Positions 17,524 to 26,384 are shown, numbered from the stretch's first letter. The stretch is 64,000 nucleotides of DNA from Maribellus sp. YY47 (GCF_023111095.1 NZ_JALGYW010000015.1:1-64000); one strand, 5' to 3'. Numbers and translations: made by a program. The notes: a model not told the origin generated them from the letters alone.

Positions 17524-18219
17524 ATGAAGATTTTATCATCCGTTTTATTTCTTTTCCTCGTTTTAACCGTGTCTGTTTCGGCACAGGAAGACAGCGACTG
17601 GAGTTCGAAAGATTACCCGGTAAAAGATTTTTCAAGGATATATCTGAAAGGTGGTTTCAAGGTCTACCTGATTCAGGATTCGAAAGCCGGTTTAACCATA
17701 AAAACGCGCGACGAGGAGGTGTTGGATAAGATAGATGTTGACAAGCGGGGCGATGAGCTTCGGATTGAAGTAACCCGCGATTATCTTCCTTACGAACGAA
17801 TACGTTTATACATCACTTTTAACGATTTGCATGAACTTAAAATGGATGGCGGGTTGAATGTTTACTCTGAAGGTTACCTCGATCTTAACGATTTTTTGTT
17901 GCATATGCAGGGAGGCGCTAAAGTTGATCTGCGGATGAAGGCCGACGAAGTGGAAGTGATTGGTGAAGGAGGCGTAATGATCGACCTGAACGGTGTGGCC
18001 CAAAGTCTTTCGGTTGAACTGTCGGGGGCCGGACATGTGGATGCCGGGGAGTTGCAGACAAAACATGTTGATTTCGAAATCGAGGGCGTTGGGACGGGTA
18101 ACGTTTACGCCACAGAAACGCTTAATGCCAAAATTGAAGGCGTGGGGAAAATACGTTACAAAGGCGAACCGAGGGTAATTCAAAGCATCGAAGGGCTTGG
18201 TTCGGTATCAAAAGACTAG
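17524..18219 (+). CDS. Secreted DUF2807 (head GIN domain) protein
   Basis: A 231-residue protein with signal peptide MKILSSVLFLFLVLTVSVSA. The mature part begins with the family pattern KDFSRIYLKGGFKVYLIQ and continues as a repetitive beta structure with repeats LSVELSGAGHVDAG, FEIEGVGTGNVYA and AKIEGVGKIRYKG, ending in IEGLGSVSK. DUF2807 proteins form a right-handed beta-helix at the cell surface; their role is unknown and the name adhesin is only a prediction. It stands alone, ending at a strong terminator. Confidence 0.85.
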   Translation: MKILSSVLFLFLVLTVSVSAQEDSDWSSKDYPVKDFSRIYLKGGFKVYLIQDSKAGLTIKTRDEEVLDKIDVDKRGDELRIEVTRDYLPYERIRLYITFNDLHELKMDGGLNVYSEGYLDLNDFLLHMQGGAKVDLRMKADEVEVIGEGGVMIDLNGVAQSLSVELSGAGHVDAGELQTKHVDFEIEGVGTGNVYATETLNAKIEGVGKIRYKGEPRVIQSIEGLGSVSKD

Positions 18220-18238
18220 AGGAAATTTACAATACAAC

Positions 18239-18311
18239 AACCGGTATTCATAGGCCGGTTATTCTTAGGTTTGGTTTAGGTTTTATTAAAGGCTGCTATT
18301 GAGCAGCCTTT
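18239..18311. terminator. Bidirectional terminator region between DUF2807 and the Gre-like gene
   Basis: A first hairpin AACCGG/CCGGTT (18239-18260) is followed by a perfect 10-bp stem AAAGGCTGCT-ATTG-AGCAGCCTTT (18288-18311), flanked by T-rich and A-rich sequence. It suits both convergent genes. Confidence 0.8.
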
Positions 18312-18368
18312 CTATTTTTACAGGAATGCAAACCCGCTTAGCCGTTGGTTTGATTGAAATATATTCAT

Positions 18369-18830
18369 TTAGTGTATTGTCCGAATTTCAATACTCTTTC
18401 CCTGGAACATCACTTTATCGCCGGCTTTTTTCCCGGCCAGTGCTTTTCCTACAGGCGAAACAGGGGAAAGGCAGAAGACAGTTTCATCGCCGGTTTCAAT
18501 TTTTCCGAAAGCGATAGATATGAAATAAGTACCCAGGTTGGTTTTTACCAAACTCCCAAATTCAACGGTGCTGAAATTCCGGTTAAGATCGATTCTGGAA
18601 AGACTGGCTTTCTGGTTTTCGATTAGCGACAGCTGCGCCTGGGTTTTCTCCATTTCCATTTGCACCATTGCCCGGCCGGTTTCGTACTTATCGCCAACAC
18701 TGCTCTTGGTTTCGTTATCGCGCGATTCTTTTGCCCCGCTGATCGCCTTGGTCAGAAGCATAATTTTTTCCTGAATAACTTCATTTAGTTTTTCGATAAT
18801 CAGCGGCTTTATGTTTTTAGATTGAACCAT
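18369..18830 (-). CDS. GreA/GreB-family transcription-factor-like protein
   Basis: A 153-residue protein with an N-terminal helical hairpin (residues 1-75, including SSVGDKYETGRAMVQMEMEK) and a C-terminal GreA/GreB FKBP-like domain (VKTNLGTYFISIAFGK to SPVGKALAGKKAGDKVMF). It may act in the secondary channel of RNA polymerase, though the usual acidic tip of GreA is not obvious. Orthologues in Bacteroidota are often mislabelled 3-oxoacyl-ACP synthase. Two more Gre-fold genes occur at 33967 and 34449. Confidence 0.75.
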   Translation of the reverse strand: MVQSKNIKPLIIEKLNEVIQEKIMLLTKAISGAKESRDNETKSSVGDKYETGRAMVQMEMEKTQAQLSLIENQKASLSRIDLNRNFSTVEFGSLVKTNLGTYFISIAFGKIETGDETVFCLSPVSPVGKALAGKKAGDKVMFQGKSIEIRTIH

Positions 18831-18955
18831 CAGGTGCTTTTTTGTCGTTATTTTTCAAATTCAATTTTATACGTTTCACTCCTTAAGGCAACTCAGGTTA
18901 TTTATTTTTTATCGTATAGATCTTCTTGCTTTAGTTTTGAGATTTGGAGCGTACT

Positions 18956-20422
18956 TCAGCAGTATTTATAAAATCGGGCTTCGTTGGGTAAAGTGGCTAT
19001 TTTTCTGTTTTTAGATGTATCCCAATAGTCTGTTGGCGAAAAATACTCACCAAAAGCATAAGGTAATTCTTCTTCTTCCAATTGATTTAGCATTTGCTTA
19101 TACCATTCTTTGTATTTCTTATCGGTTCCTTTGCAGGTTTCAAGAAAAGTTGTGTGTTCCCTTTCAAAGCAATTGGTTAGCTCCGTTATTGAATAATTTA
19201 TTTCAGTGTTGATTTCTTCCTCTAAAAATGACGAAATCCAGTTAGAAATAATTGCTTTGTCTTTTTCGGTAACGAATGAACATCTCCACGACATTCCTGA
19301 TGGAGATACGCATGGCACCACTCGTAATTTTTCATAACCTCTTTTGTGTAATTCCCGTGCGACAAAGAGTGCTTTCTGCATATTTATCCTATAGTAATTT
19401 TTCTCTGTCTCAACTCTTGGGGCATTGTTTGTGCCTGTTTCGTTTAAATACCTTCCGAGTTTATGGCAAAGGTTTTCTATTTCCCGATATTTTGCAAGGC
19501 TATTTATCCAGCGCCCGGGAATATCACTGAATCCATATAACAAACCTGCAAGTCCTCCTGTTACTGCAGCAGTTGTATCGGTGTCATCTCCCAGGTTGAC
19601 GGCTTTTAATACCGCATCTTTGTAACTGTCGGTTGTCATTAAACACCAAATACTAGCTTCAAGTGTGTGTACAACATAACCGTCACTATAGATTCTTTCT
19701 TCGTTTACCCCGAAAATTTCATTTTCAAGAAGCCGATGATAAATTTGAATTTCATCTCTGCTGATTGATAGAGTATTAAGAAAATCCGGTAACTCAGTTT
19801 GTAAAATCTTATAAATTTCAAATTTGTCTTTGCCTTGTAAAATATGGCGCGCAAATTCGAGATAATAAAAACAGGCTGTTATTGATCGAATGTGTCCGTG
19901 TGTAATGGAGGAGACTTGCCGGGTTAATTCAAAGCGCTCTGTTGTCGGTTTGTCAGAGCAATAAAACAACAGAGGTAAAATTCTCATCAGAGAACCATTG
20001 CCATTTGAATTTGCTTCGAAATTACCTGCATTTTCTGCGCGTTTTCCTTTGGCAAGCCTATCGATGGCTTGTCGGGTACCAATCCCAATATCGAATACAG
20101 TGCCTCCGGGAGTCCAATGGTTCTGATAGAGCCATTCCACAAAATTCTTTCCGATTACTTCTGTGTCAAATTGTTGAGTTAAAGCTTCTGCCAGACAGAA
20201 AGTTAGTGAACTGTCATCAGACCAGGTGCCTGCCGGTAGGTTGTAGGTGCCGTAACCAATCATGTCAGTTACTGGATTTTCGCTAATGGTTTTTCTACTT
20301 TTAAACTCAACAGGAACGCCTAAGGCATCGCCAACCGCAACGCCAAAAAGCGCCGATTTTATCTTGTAAGTTAAATCATTACTATCGCCTGAATTATCTC
20401 TTTTATTTGTCTGTCGATTCAT
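18956..20422 (-). CDS. ADP-ribosylglycohydrolase family protein with C-terminal extension
   Basis: A 488-residue protein. Residues about 20-325 form the DraG/ADP-ribosylhydrolase domain: ALFGVAVGDALGVPVEF, TWSDDSSLTFCLAEAL and DDTDTTAAVTGGLAGLLYG hold the Mg-binding acidic residues. Beyond about 335, a 150-residue region (LRVVPCVSPSGMSWRCSFV ... GEYFSPTDYW) forms a second domain I do not recognise, so this is longer than a plain hydrolase (about 300). It may remove ADP-ribose from a protein or small molecule. Its ATG overlaps the stop of the upstream 83-codon gene by 4 bp. Confidence 0.85.
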   Translation of the reverse strand: MNRQTNKRDNSGDSNDLTYKIKSALFGVAVGDALGVPVEFKSRKTISENPVTDMIGYGTYNLPAGTWSDDSSLTFCLAEALTQQFDTEVIGKNFVEWLYQNHWTPGGTVFDIGIGTRQAIDRLAKGKRAENAGNFEANSNGNGSLMRILPLLFYCSDKPTTERFELTRQVSSITHGHIRSITACFYYLEFARHILQGKDKFEIYKILQTELPDFLNTLSISRDEIQIYHRLLENEIFGVNEERIYSDGYVVHTLEASIWCLMTTDSYKDAVLKAVNLGDDTDTTAAVTGGLAGLLYGFSDIPGRWINSLAKYREIENLCHKLGRYLNETGTNNAPRVETEKNYYRINMQKALFVARELHKRGYEKLRVVPCVSPSGMSWRCSFVTEKDKAIISNWISSFLEEEINTEINYSITELTNCFEREHTTFLETCKGTDKKYKEWYKQMLNQLEEEELPYAFGEYFSPTDYWDTSKNRKIATLPNEARFYKYC

Positions 20423-20670
20423 TGTTCTTTTGAAGATAGTGTCGATATTTTATTGGTCAGAGTGCCCGTATTGAGTAAATAAAGGATTACCATGCCGCTT
20501 AAACAGGCAATTAAGCCATCGCCAATATTATTTAAATACAAACCAACCAGAAGCGGCATGCCTGCACAAACGGCTGTTAATGCAGCAATCTGCCATTTTC
20601 GGCTTGAAGCCTGTATCGAAAACAAATGGGTAAATTCGGTATAAATCCTATTCTTCAATTTCATGCTCAT
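20419..20670 (-). CDS. Short membrane protein resembling the start of a FUSC-family transporter
   Basis: An 83-residue protein with two hydrophobic segments (IAALTAVCAGMPLLVGLYL and GLIACLSGMVILYLL). The pattern resembles the first two helices of FUSC/aromatic-acid exporter proteins, which normally run to about 650-750 residues, so it may be a truncated remnant or a separate small protein. It keeps an ATGA stop/start overlap with the following ADP-ribosylglycohydrolase gene, which argues for current translation. Confidence 0.5.
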   Translation of the reverse strand: MSMKLKNRIYTEFTHLFSIQASSRKWQIAALTAVCAGMPLLVGLYLNNIGDGLIACLSGMVILYLLNTGTLTNKISTLSSKEQ

Positions 20671-20955
20671 TATTTCCTACTTGCAGATATGGCACACAAT
20701 TGTAACCTTTCACATCAGTAAAGTTAAACTGTTGCCTTCAAAGTTGCATCTTTTTTCAGGAAAGGCACAATATTATTGGCGATTACCTGGTGTATTTGTA
20801 AAATATGCCCCGGAAATTAACGGTTTGACGTTCAGCAAAAATCTGCTGCTTTTGGGGGAGAATGAAAAGTAGGGCTTGTCTTTTCACATTGAAAATATGC
20901 ACCTAATCGTAAAGTAAGCAGGGGCCAGAATCAGGACGTGATGCGTAGTTCAGTG

Positions 20956-21408
20956 TCAGGAAATAAAGGTTAATTCCGTAAACCCGAGGTGATGCATCAC
21001 TTCACGAAGTATCAGAATAATGGCAACATCATCGCGGGTAATTTCGGCATTTAGCAAGGAAGCGGGGGCGCCCATGATTACGCGTGCGTAGCTGCTAAAA
21101 AGGTCTTCTGTTGTTTGGCGGGAATAATGAAGATCGCTTAACCCGTTTTTGCTGAAAATCCCGACGACCTTATTATCAGAAGTAAAAAGCGTGTCGTTGG
21201 CTTCAAACAACTCGTTATGACGCATGATTTCGTCTTCAATAAAGTTAATCGCGTGATCAATTTCTGCTTCGTTGGGTATGAGATGTTTAAAGAAAGTCTC
21301 GGCTACTGTCCGGTAACCCAGATTCAGCGTGATTCTCCTTTCAGCCTGGGTGGCATTTATTAACTGAAAGCTTAACACCTCGTTTTCAAATTTTATCTGA
21401 TATTTCAT
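20956..21408 (-). CDS. Protein of unknown function
   Basis: A 150-residue protein counted from MKYQIKFENE; the frame is open to 21465, but the added residues cover the qorB terminator hairpin, so the internal Met is better. A mixed alpha/beta sequence without signal peptide: RRITLNLGYRTVAETFFKHLIPNEAEIDHAINFIEDEIM. No family recognised. It follows the qorB terminator and is probably transcribed alone. Confidence 0.6.
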   Translation of the reverse strand: MKYQIKFENEVLSFQLINATQAERRITLNLGYRTVAETFFKHLIPNEAEIDHAINFIEDEIMRHNELFEANDTLFTSDNKVVGIFSKNGLSDLHYSRQTTEDLFSSYARVIMGAPASLLNAEITRDDVAIILILREVMHHLGFTELTFIS

Positions 21409-21437
21409 TGTAATCAATACGAATATTAATCTTTCAG

Positions 21438-21483
21438 AAAAAAACTGTTTGCAGTACTTAACCAAAGCTAAGCCTGCAAACAG
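21438..21483 (-). terminator. Intrinsic terminator of the qorB operon
   Basis: CTGTTTGCAG (21445-21454) pairs with CTGCAAACAG (21474-21483). On the minus strand the hairpin is followed by a run of seven Ts. Confidence 0.8.
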
Positions 21484-21509
21484 CGTATCAAAATTGCAAA
21501 TATTGTGGC

Positions 21510-22352
21510 TTACAAGGCAGCTTTTACGGTGTCGGCCAATGGTGTGGTGGGCCTTCCAATCAGCTTCGAAAGCTGTTTTGAATCGTCAAACAAATCGTTT
21601 TTAGAGGCCGATACATCCCAGCTGGCAATTGCATCGGCGTAAAATTCAGGAAGCCCGACGCTTTTTAGTATTTCGGCGTACTCGCTTTCCGCGAGGTTGT
21701 TGTACGGTATGTTTTTGCCGCTTTGTTTTGTGATTTCTGCGGCCAGGTCGTTTAAGGTATAACTTTCGTCGCCCGCCAACTCCAATAGCTCTCCTTTGTA
21801 GGTTTCGTTGGTTAATACAACGGCAGCTGCTTCGGCAAAGTCGGCACGTGAAGCTGAAGAGATTTTACCATCGCCGGCACTGCCCACAAATGCACCTGCA
21901 CCCAGAGCTCCCGGTATCGATCCGGTGTAATTTTCGGTGTACCATCCGTTACGCAGAATGGTATGGTCTACGCCCGAATTTTTCAATGCTGCTTCGGTTG
22001 CCCGGTGTTCGCCGGCCAAACTTAGCGACGAAGTGTCGGCGTGTAACAGACTGGTATAAACAATCCAGCTGACACCGGCTTTTTTCGCAGCCTCAATTAC
22101 ATTGCTGTGTTGGCGTTCGCGTTTCCCGATCTCGTTGGCTGAAATCAGCAGCAAACGATCAATTCCTTTCAATGCACCAACCAGTTGTTCGGGTTGGTCG
22201 TAATCAAAGGCGCGTGCTTCAATGCCCAGTTCCGCTGCTTTTTCGGGCGAGCGCACAAGGGCTACAATATTTTCTGAGTTCGTTTTTGCTTTTAGTTGTT
22301 CAACAACAAGTTGTCCCAATTGTCCTGTTGCTCCTGTTATTCCTATTTTCAT
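21510..22352 (-). CDS. qorB: NmrA-type NAD(P)H:quinone oxidoreductase (QorB-like)
   Basis: A 280-residue atypical short-chain dehydrogenase. IGITGATGQLGQLVVEQL is the Rossmann GxxGxxG, followed by AEKAAELGIEARAFDYDQPEQL and the TILRNGWYTENY substrate region of QorB. It should reduce quinones with NADPH in the cytosol. It is the last gene of the minus-strand series starting at 24437 (NTF2-like, YceI, DOPA dioxygenase, QorB) and a strong terminator follows, so it may share the Crp/Fnr-type promoter at 24463. Confidence 0.87.
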   Translation of the reverse strand: MKIGITGATGQLGQLVVEQLKAKTNSENIVALVRSPEKAAELGIEARAFDYDQPEQLVGALKGIDRLLLISANEIGKRERQHSNVIEAAKKAGVSWIVYTSLLHADTSSLSLAGEHRATEAALKNSGVDHTILRNGWYTENYTGSIPGALGAGAFVGSAGDGKISSASRADFAEAAAVVLTNETYKGELLELAGDESYTLNDLAAEITKQSGKNIPYNNLAESEYAEILKSVGLPEFYADAIASWDVSASKNDLFDDSKQLSKLIGRPTTPLADTVKAAL

Positions 22353-22456
22353 TTTTCTAATTTTAATTGTTTATACTTGAAATAATTGTTTTCGTTTCTT
22401 GCCGATTCCAGAAGATTAAATCCTGCTAAAATCTGTGCCATTTGCGTGAAATCATC

Positions 22457-23341
22457 TTATCCGATTTTCACCGATGTCATGGTTAACGAGCCGCCAATGG
22501 GTTCGTCGTTAAAGATGTTTATTTCGTCTTTTTTGTCGTGTAACCCCAGTGCATAAAGTAGCGGCAAATAATGTTCGGGTGTTGGGATTGCCAGTGTAAA
22601 GGCCGAACCCAATTTTGAATAATTGATCAACTGCTGGTGATCTCCGTTCAGGATCAATTCTTTCATTTTGTTGTTTGCCTCGTTGGCCCAGTCGAAGCCA
22701 AAATTCTCATTCATTTTTCCCCAGTGTATCATGCGTAAATTGTGCACAATATTTCCGCTGCCCACCACTAAAATACCTTTTTCGCGTAATTGGCTCAGCT
22801 CCTGTGCCAGGGCATAATGTTCCTGCGGCGATTTCCGGTAGTCGAGGCTCAACTGAATCACCGGAATGTCGGCATCGGGGTACATGTGTCGGATCACCGA
22901 CCAGGCACCATGATCCAAACCCCATTTATCGTCTAAATGTACTTCTGTGGAATGAACCAGATCCTGTGTTGCTCTGGCCAGTTCAGGGCTACCCGGTGCC
23001 GGGTATTCAATTTCGTAAAGCGCCTTGGGGAAACCACCAAAATCGTGAATGGTTGGCGGGTGGGCCATGGCCGTTACCCGCGTTCCCTGTGTTTCCCAGT
23101 GCGCCGACACGACCACGATTGCCTTGGGTTTTTCAATTTCGGAAGAAATTTTTCGGAAGCCCTGTACAAATTCGTTTTCTTCAATGGCATTCATCGGACT
23201 CCCGTGCCCCAGAAAAAGCACCGGCATTTTAGGCGTGTTTTCCAGCGAATCTGCTATTTTATGTAATGCATTTAATTTCATTCCTGCAAAAGTTAGCGGC
23301 ACGGTGGCCATTACTGTTTGAATAAATTGTTTTCTTTCCAT
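22457..23341 (-). CDS. ygiD: 4,5-DOPA-extradiol-dioxygenase-like protein
   Basis: A 294-residue class III extradiol dioxygenase homologue. Metal-site motifs are FLGHGSPMNAI, VVVSAHWET and LDHGAWSVIRHMYP. It has an extra N-terminal segment (about 38 residues, MERKQFIQTVMATVPLTFAG) that looks like a signal or Tat-like leader, so it may be periplasmic, unlike E. coli YgiD. It would open aromatic rings of catechols or act on related compounds. Neighbours qorB and YceI support a quinone/catechol stress role (inference). Confidence 0.85.
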   Translation of the reverse strand: MERKQFIQTVMATVPLTFAGMKLNALHKIADSLENTPKMPVLFLGHGSPMNAIEENEFVQGFRKISSEIEKPKAIVVVSAHWETQGTRVTAMAHPPTIHDFGGFPKALYEIEYPAPGSPELARATQDLVHSTEVHLDDKWGLDHGAWSVIRHMYPDADIPVIQLSLDYRKSPQEHYALAQELSQLREKGILVVGSGNIVHNLRMIHWGKMNENFGFDWANEANNKMKELILNGDHQQLINYSKLGSAFTLAIPTPEHYLPLLYALGLHDKKDEINIFNDEPIGGSLTMTSVKIG

Positions 23342-23484
23342 CTCAGCTTTTGAATTTGATATCCGGTCTCCTGGTTCCTCCTCGGTTGGGCCCGGGGATT
23401 AAACGTTCTGTTTATTATAGAAGCAGGAGTTTCTCAGCCTTACGACATTAAAACCCCTGAAGCTTCTAAAATGTTTGTATGAAA

Positions 23485-24057
23485 TTATAGTACAAGAGAA
23501 ATGTCTAAGGTGAAGATGTCGTTGATCGCTTTGTCTCCCAGGTTATCGAAGAAGGAGTTGGATCCGTAACGTACATCGTATTTCGAACGGTCTACTTCTA
23601 CCAGCGCTTTATATATGTTGCCACTTTTCACCACGTCGAAAGTAATTTCTTCGGTACTTTTCTTAATGGTCAGTTTCCCGGTAACTTTAGCTTTCCCGTC
23701 TTCAAATTTGCTGGCTTTTGTTACTACAAATTTTGCTGTCGGGTATTTTTCAACACCAAAGAAATCGTCTGATTTTAAGTGGCCCACCAGTTTTTCGTTG
23801 TATCCCGGATCTTCAAGATCGGCATTGGTAATGGAATTCATGTCGATTACCACTTCGCCACCAACAATCTGATCGTTGTTAAATTCGAAATAACCGCCTT
23901 TCAACTGGATGGCTCCATTGTGCGAACCTCCGATTTTCTTACCGGTCCAGTTCACTGCCGATGTTTCTTTGTTTACTTCTTTTTTCTGTGCAAATGATGC
24001 TACACTTACTGCTAATACAAGCACTACTGCTAATCCTAACTTTTTCATTTTTTTCAT
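23485..24057 (-). CDS. Periplasmic YceI-family protein
   Basis: A 190-residue protein with signal peptide MKKMKKLGLAVVLVLAVSVASFA. The mature part is the YceI lipocalin-like barrel (SAVNWTGKKIGGSHNGAIQLKGG, SDDFFGVEKYPTAKF, GKLTIKKSTEEITFDV). YceI proteins bind polyisoprenoids such as ubiquinone precursors. It begins 2 bp after the NTF2-like gene, so it is co-transcribed from the promoter module at 24463. A second, leaderless YceI is at 26665. Confidence 0.88.
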   Translation of the reverse strand: MKKMKKLGLAVVLVLAVSVASFAQKKEVNKETSAVNWTGKKIGGSHNGAIQLKGGYFEFNNDQIVGGEVVIDMNSITNADLEDPGYNEKLVGHLKSDDFFGVEKYPTAKFVVTKASKFEDGKAKVTGKLTIKKSTEEITFDVVKSGNIYKALVEVDRSKYDVRYGSNSFFDNLGDKAINDIFTLDISLVL

Positions 24058-24059
24058 TT

Positions 24060-24437
24060 TTAATTGTTGTTATAAATTATTTCATTAACTATTTGTCCAT
24101 CGCAATTCCACTGTTGCGCTGCAAAGTGGCTGTATTTACAATTGCCCCATTCTTCATGGGTGTAATCGAACTCCCACTCAACCACCGATATTTTATCGGT
24201 AATAATTACATTTTTAAGGCGGGCAGTTCTAACTTCAGTAATGCCTGTAACCAATTTTTCTTCCTGTAACCGACAGGCATTTTTGCCTACAATTGCTGCC
24301 TTGTTATTTTCCTGCCGGATAATATCGTCGGCATAAAATTTTTCGAATGCTTCCAAAATATATCCATGAAGAATCATGTCGTTCAGTTTCGCTACCCGCT
24401 CCTGAAGTGATAATTTTTTTGGATCTATTTTTTGCAT
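24060..24437 (-). CDS. NTF2/SnoaL-like domain protein
   Basis: A 125-residue protein of the cone-shaped NTF2 fold: VAKLNDMILHGYILEAFEKFYADDI at the N-terminus, ITEVRTARLKNVIITDKISVVEWEFDY in the sheet. Such proteins bind small hydrophobic molecules or act as isomerases and lyases; the specific role is unknown. It is the first gene after the promoter with paired FNR-like boxes and ends 2 bp before yceI. Confidence 0.78.
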   Translation of the reverse strand: MQKIDPKKLSLQERVAKLNDMILHGYILEAFEKFYADDIIRQENNKAAIVGKNACRLQEEKLVTGITEVRTARLKNVIITDKISVVEWEFDYTHEEWGNCKYSHFAAQQWNCDGQIVNEIIYNNN

Positions 24438-24462
24438 CGTGTTTTGTTTTAATTGTACGATA

Positions 24463-24531
24463 CAAAGGTAGAGGACGAGTAAGTCTTCTACACTTGACCT
24501 AGGTTAAGAAATGAACTTGATCTAGGTTAAG
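24463..24531 (-). promoter_or_regulatory. Promoter with two tandem Crp/Fnr-type boxes (copy 1)
   Basis: On the minus strand TACCTTTG (24470-24463) is a TAnnTTTG -7 element 26 bases before the ATG at 24437. Upstream lie two near-palindromes, CTTGACCTAGGTTAAG (24493-24508) and CTTGATCTAGGTTAAG (24516-24531), each with a TTGAY-N4-GTTAA core, 23 bp apart. From the estimated start the box centres fall near -43 and -66, typical activator positions. No TTG -33 element is present, as expected for an activator-dependent promoter. A homologous copy is at 27532-27600. Confidence 0.75.
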
Positions 24532-24754
24532 TCAATTCTGTATTTAAGGAAGATATCCTTTGAATGACTGGATTTTTTTAGAATCCGGTTCAGCTTTTAG
24601 ATTGGTATATTGAATGAATTTGGGGTAGTAGTGCTGACTAATTGCTGGCGGCTGATCTTATTTTCTTTGTTGCGAAGTTTGAGGACAGAAATTCAATCAT
24701 TACCTCGTTTGGAAAAAAGAATGTTTCATCCTGCTAAAAAGCGATGAAAACAGT

Positions 24755-25918
24755 TTATATCAAATATTCTTCCACCAAACTTACCCAGTATGCTGCTCCT
24801 AAAGGCAAAAGATCCTGGTTAAAAACATAACCCGGATGGTGGACCATAAAACCTTCACCAGTTCCCAGCATAACATAGTTTCCCGGACATTTTTCAAGCA
24901 TGAAGGCAAAATCCTCGCTGCTCATTAAGGGGGCAGCGTGGTCGGTTACCCGGTCTTCGCCAAATGTTTTTTTGGCAACTTGAGCTGCCCATTTTGTGTT
25001 TTCGGGAGTATTGACCAATACGGTTCCGGGAATTCCTTCACGAATTTCGTATTTACAGTTAAACGCCTCGGCTTGTGCCCGGGTAATTTTTCTTATTCGG
25101 TCAAGTACCATTTTACGAACTTCATTGTCCATATTGCGAATGCTGAGTTTGAGCAAGGCCTTTTGAGGAACCGCATTCCCTGCATCGCCCGATTGGAAAG
25201 CACCGATATTTACCACCGTGTTTTTCCAGGGAGAAATATTTCTGCTGACAATGGTTTGCAGGGCCATTACCAACGACGAACCACAAACAATTGGGTCGAT
25301 GCCTAATTCCGGCATGGAACCGTGGCTGCCTTTTCCCGTAAATTCGATTTCCCAATTATCAACTGCCGACATAGTTGCACCTTCGCGGTAATAAAACTTC
25401 CCAAATTCCAAGCCGGGGATGTTATGCAGGGCATAAACTGCATCAACCGGAAATCGTTCAAACAAGCCATCAGCGATCATGGCCGGGGCGCCTTGCATGG
25501 TTTCTTCACCGGGTTGGAAAAAAAGGCGTACAGTACCGTTAAAATTTTGTGTTTCCGCCAGGTATTTTGCAGCGCCCAATAACATCGTACTGTGTCCGTC
25601 GTGTCCGCAAAGGTGTGATTTCCCTTCAATTTTACTTTTGTAGGGTAAATCGTTTTCTTCCCGGATGGGTAGTGCATCAAAATCCGCACGAATTCCTATG
25701 CTTTTTTGGCCATCGCCTACTTTTAGCGAAGCTACTATCCCGTATTTACCAACACCTTCAACTATTTCGTATGCGCCAAATGTTTTTAAAACGCCTGCTA
25801 TAAATTGCGATGTGTTTTTCTCCTGCATCGAAACCTCTGGCGTTTGGTGCATATGTCCCATCCATGATTTCATTTCCCCGTGCAAGGCTTTTGTTGCTGA
25901 CAGTAATTGCTTTTTCAT
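24755..25918 (-). CDS. M20-family amidohydrolase/peptidase (hippurate-hydrolase type)
   Basis: A 387-residue dinuclear-zinc hydrolase. Metal and catalytic motifs are SIGIRADFDALPI, SHLCGHDGHSTMLLGAAK, FFQPGEETMQGA and a C-terminal SSEDFAFMLEKCPGNY, with the dimerisation insert between (FTGKGSHGSMPELGIDPI). The family removes acyl groups from amino acids or dipeptides in the cytosol; substrate not visible. Normal length. It sits apart from the redox genes, over 200 bp either side, and appears to be transcribed alone. Confidence 0.9.
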   Translation of the reverse strand: MKKQLLSATKALHGEMKSWMGHMHQTPEVSMQEKNTSQFIAGVLKTFGAYEIVEGVGKYGIVASLKVGDGQKSIGIRADFDALPIREENDLPYKSKIEGKSHLCGHDGHSTMLLGAAKYLAETQNFNGTVRLFFQPGEETMQGAPAMIADGLFERFPVDAVYALHNIPGLEFGKFYYREGATMSAVDNWEIEFTGKGSHGSMPELGIDPIVCGSSLVMALQTIVSRNISPWKNTVVNIGAFQSGDAGNAVPQKALLKLSIRNMDNEVRKMVLDRIRKITRAQAEAFNCKYEIREGIPGTVLVNTPENTKWAAQVAKKTFGEDRVTDHAAPLMSSEDFAFMLEKCPGNYVMLGTGEGFMVHHPGYVFNQDLLPLGAAYWVSLVEEYLI

Positions 25919-26153
25919 AATGGATTATTTTAAGAGAAAGGTACTTACCTCGGGTAAAGTTATAATCAGGAAGGTCGATATTCCAAAATTTTAGCTGGGT
26001 TTTTAGTCTTATTGTGCTCGTTTTCAGGTTAAATAAGGTTAACTGTTTTTCCACCCGACACGATGGGTGTTGGTTTTCTTGTTCCGTTGCAATAACCTCC
26101 TTCGGGATTTTACTGCGTTGGAGTTGTGTTTACTTTTTTCCTCTGGAAGCTTG

Positions 26154-26384
26154 TTATTTTTTGTCGTTGTAATAATATGACAATGCTCCGGACGGGCACT
26201 TTTCAACGGTAGAGATTATCGCTGAAGTTGGGGCTTTGTCCATTTTTATCCAGGGGCGTTCTCCGGGATTGAAAACGGCTAATAAATTTCGAAAACAGTT
26301 GCCCGAGTGAATACATTTGCCCGATTTCCACACAACGGTGATCTCGTCGTTGGAATATTCTTTTGTGACTTTTTTTATATCCAT
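26154..26384 (-). CDS. (4Fe-4S) mono-cluster protein (YjdI-like)
   Basis: A 76-residue protein with the divergent single-cluster domain: VVWKSGKCIHSGNCFRNLLAVFNPGERPWI followed by VEKCPSGALSYYY. The KC-x5-C and CPSGAL cysteines bind the cluster. Such proteins are small electron carriers or redox switches of unknown partner, often next to acetyltransferases or stress genes. Nearby YceI and Crp/Fnr genes suggest a redox-stress setting. Confidence 0.85.
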   Translation of the reverse strand: MDIKKVTKEYSNDEITVVWKSGKCIHSGNCFRNLLAVFNPGERPWIKMDKAPTSAIISTVEKCPSGALSYYYNDKK

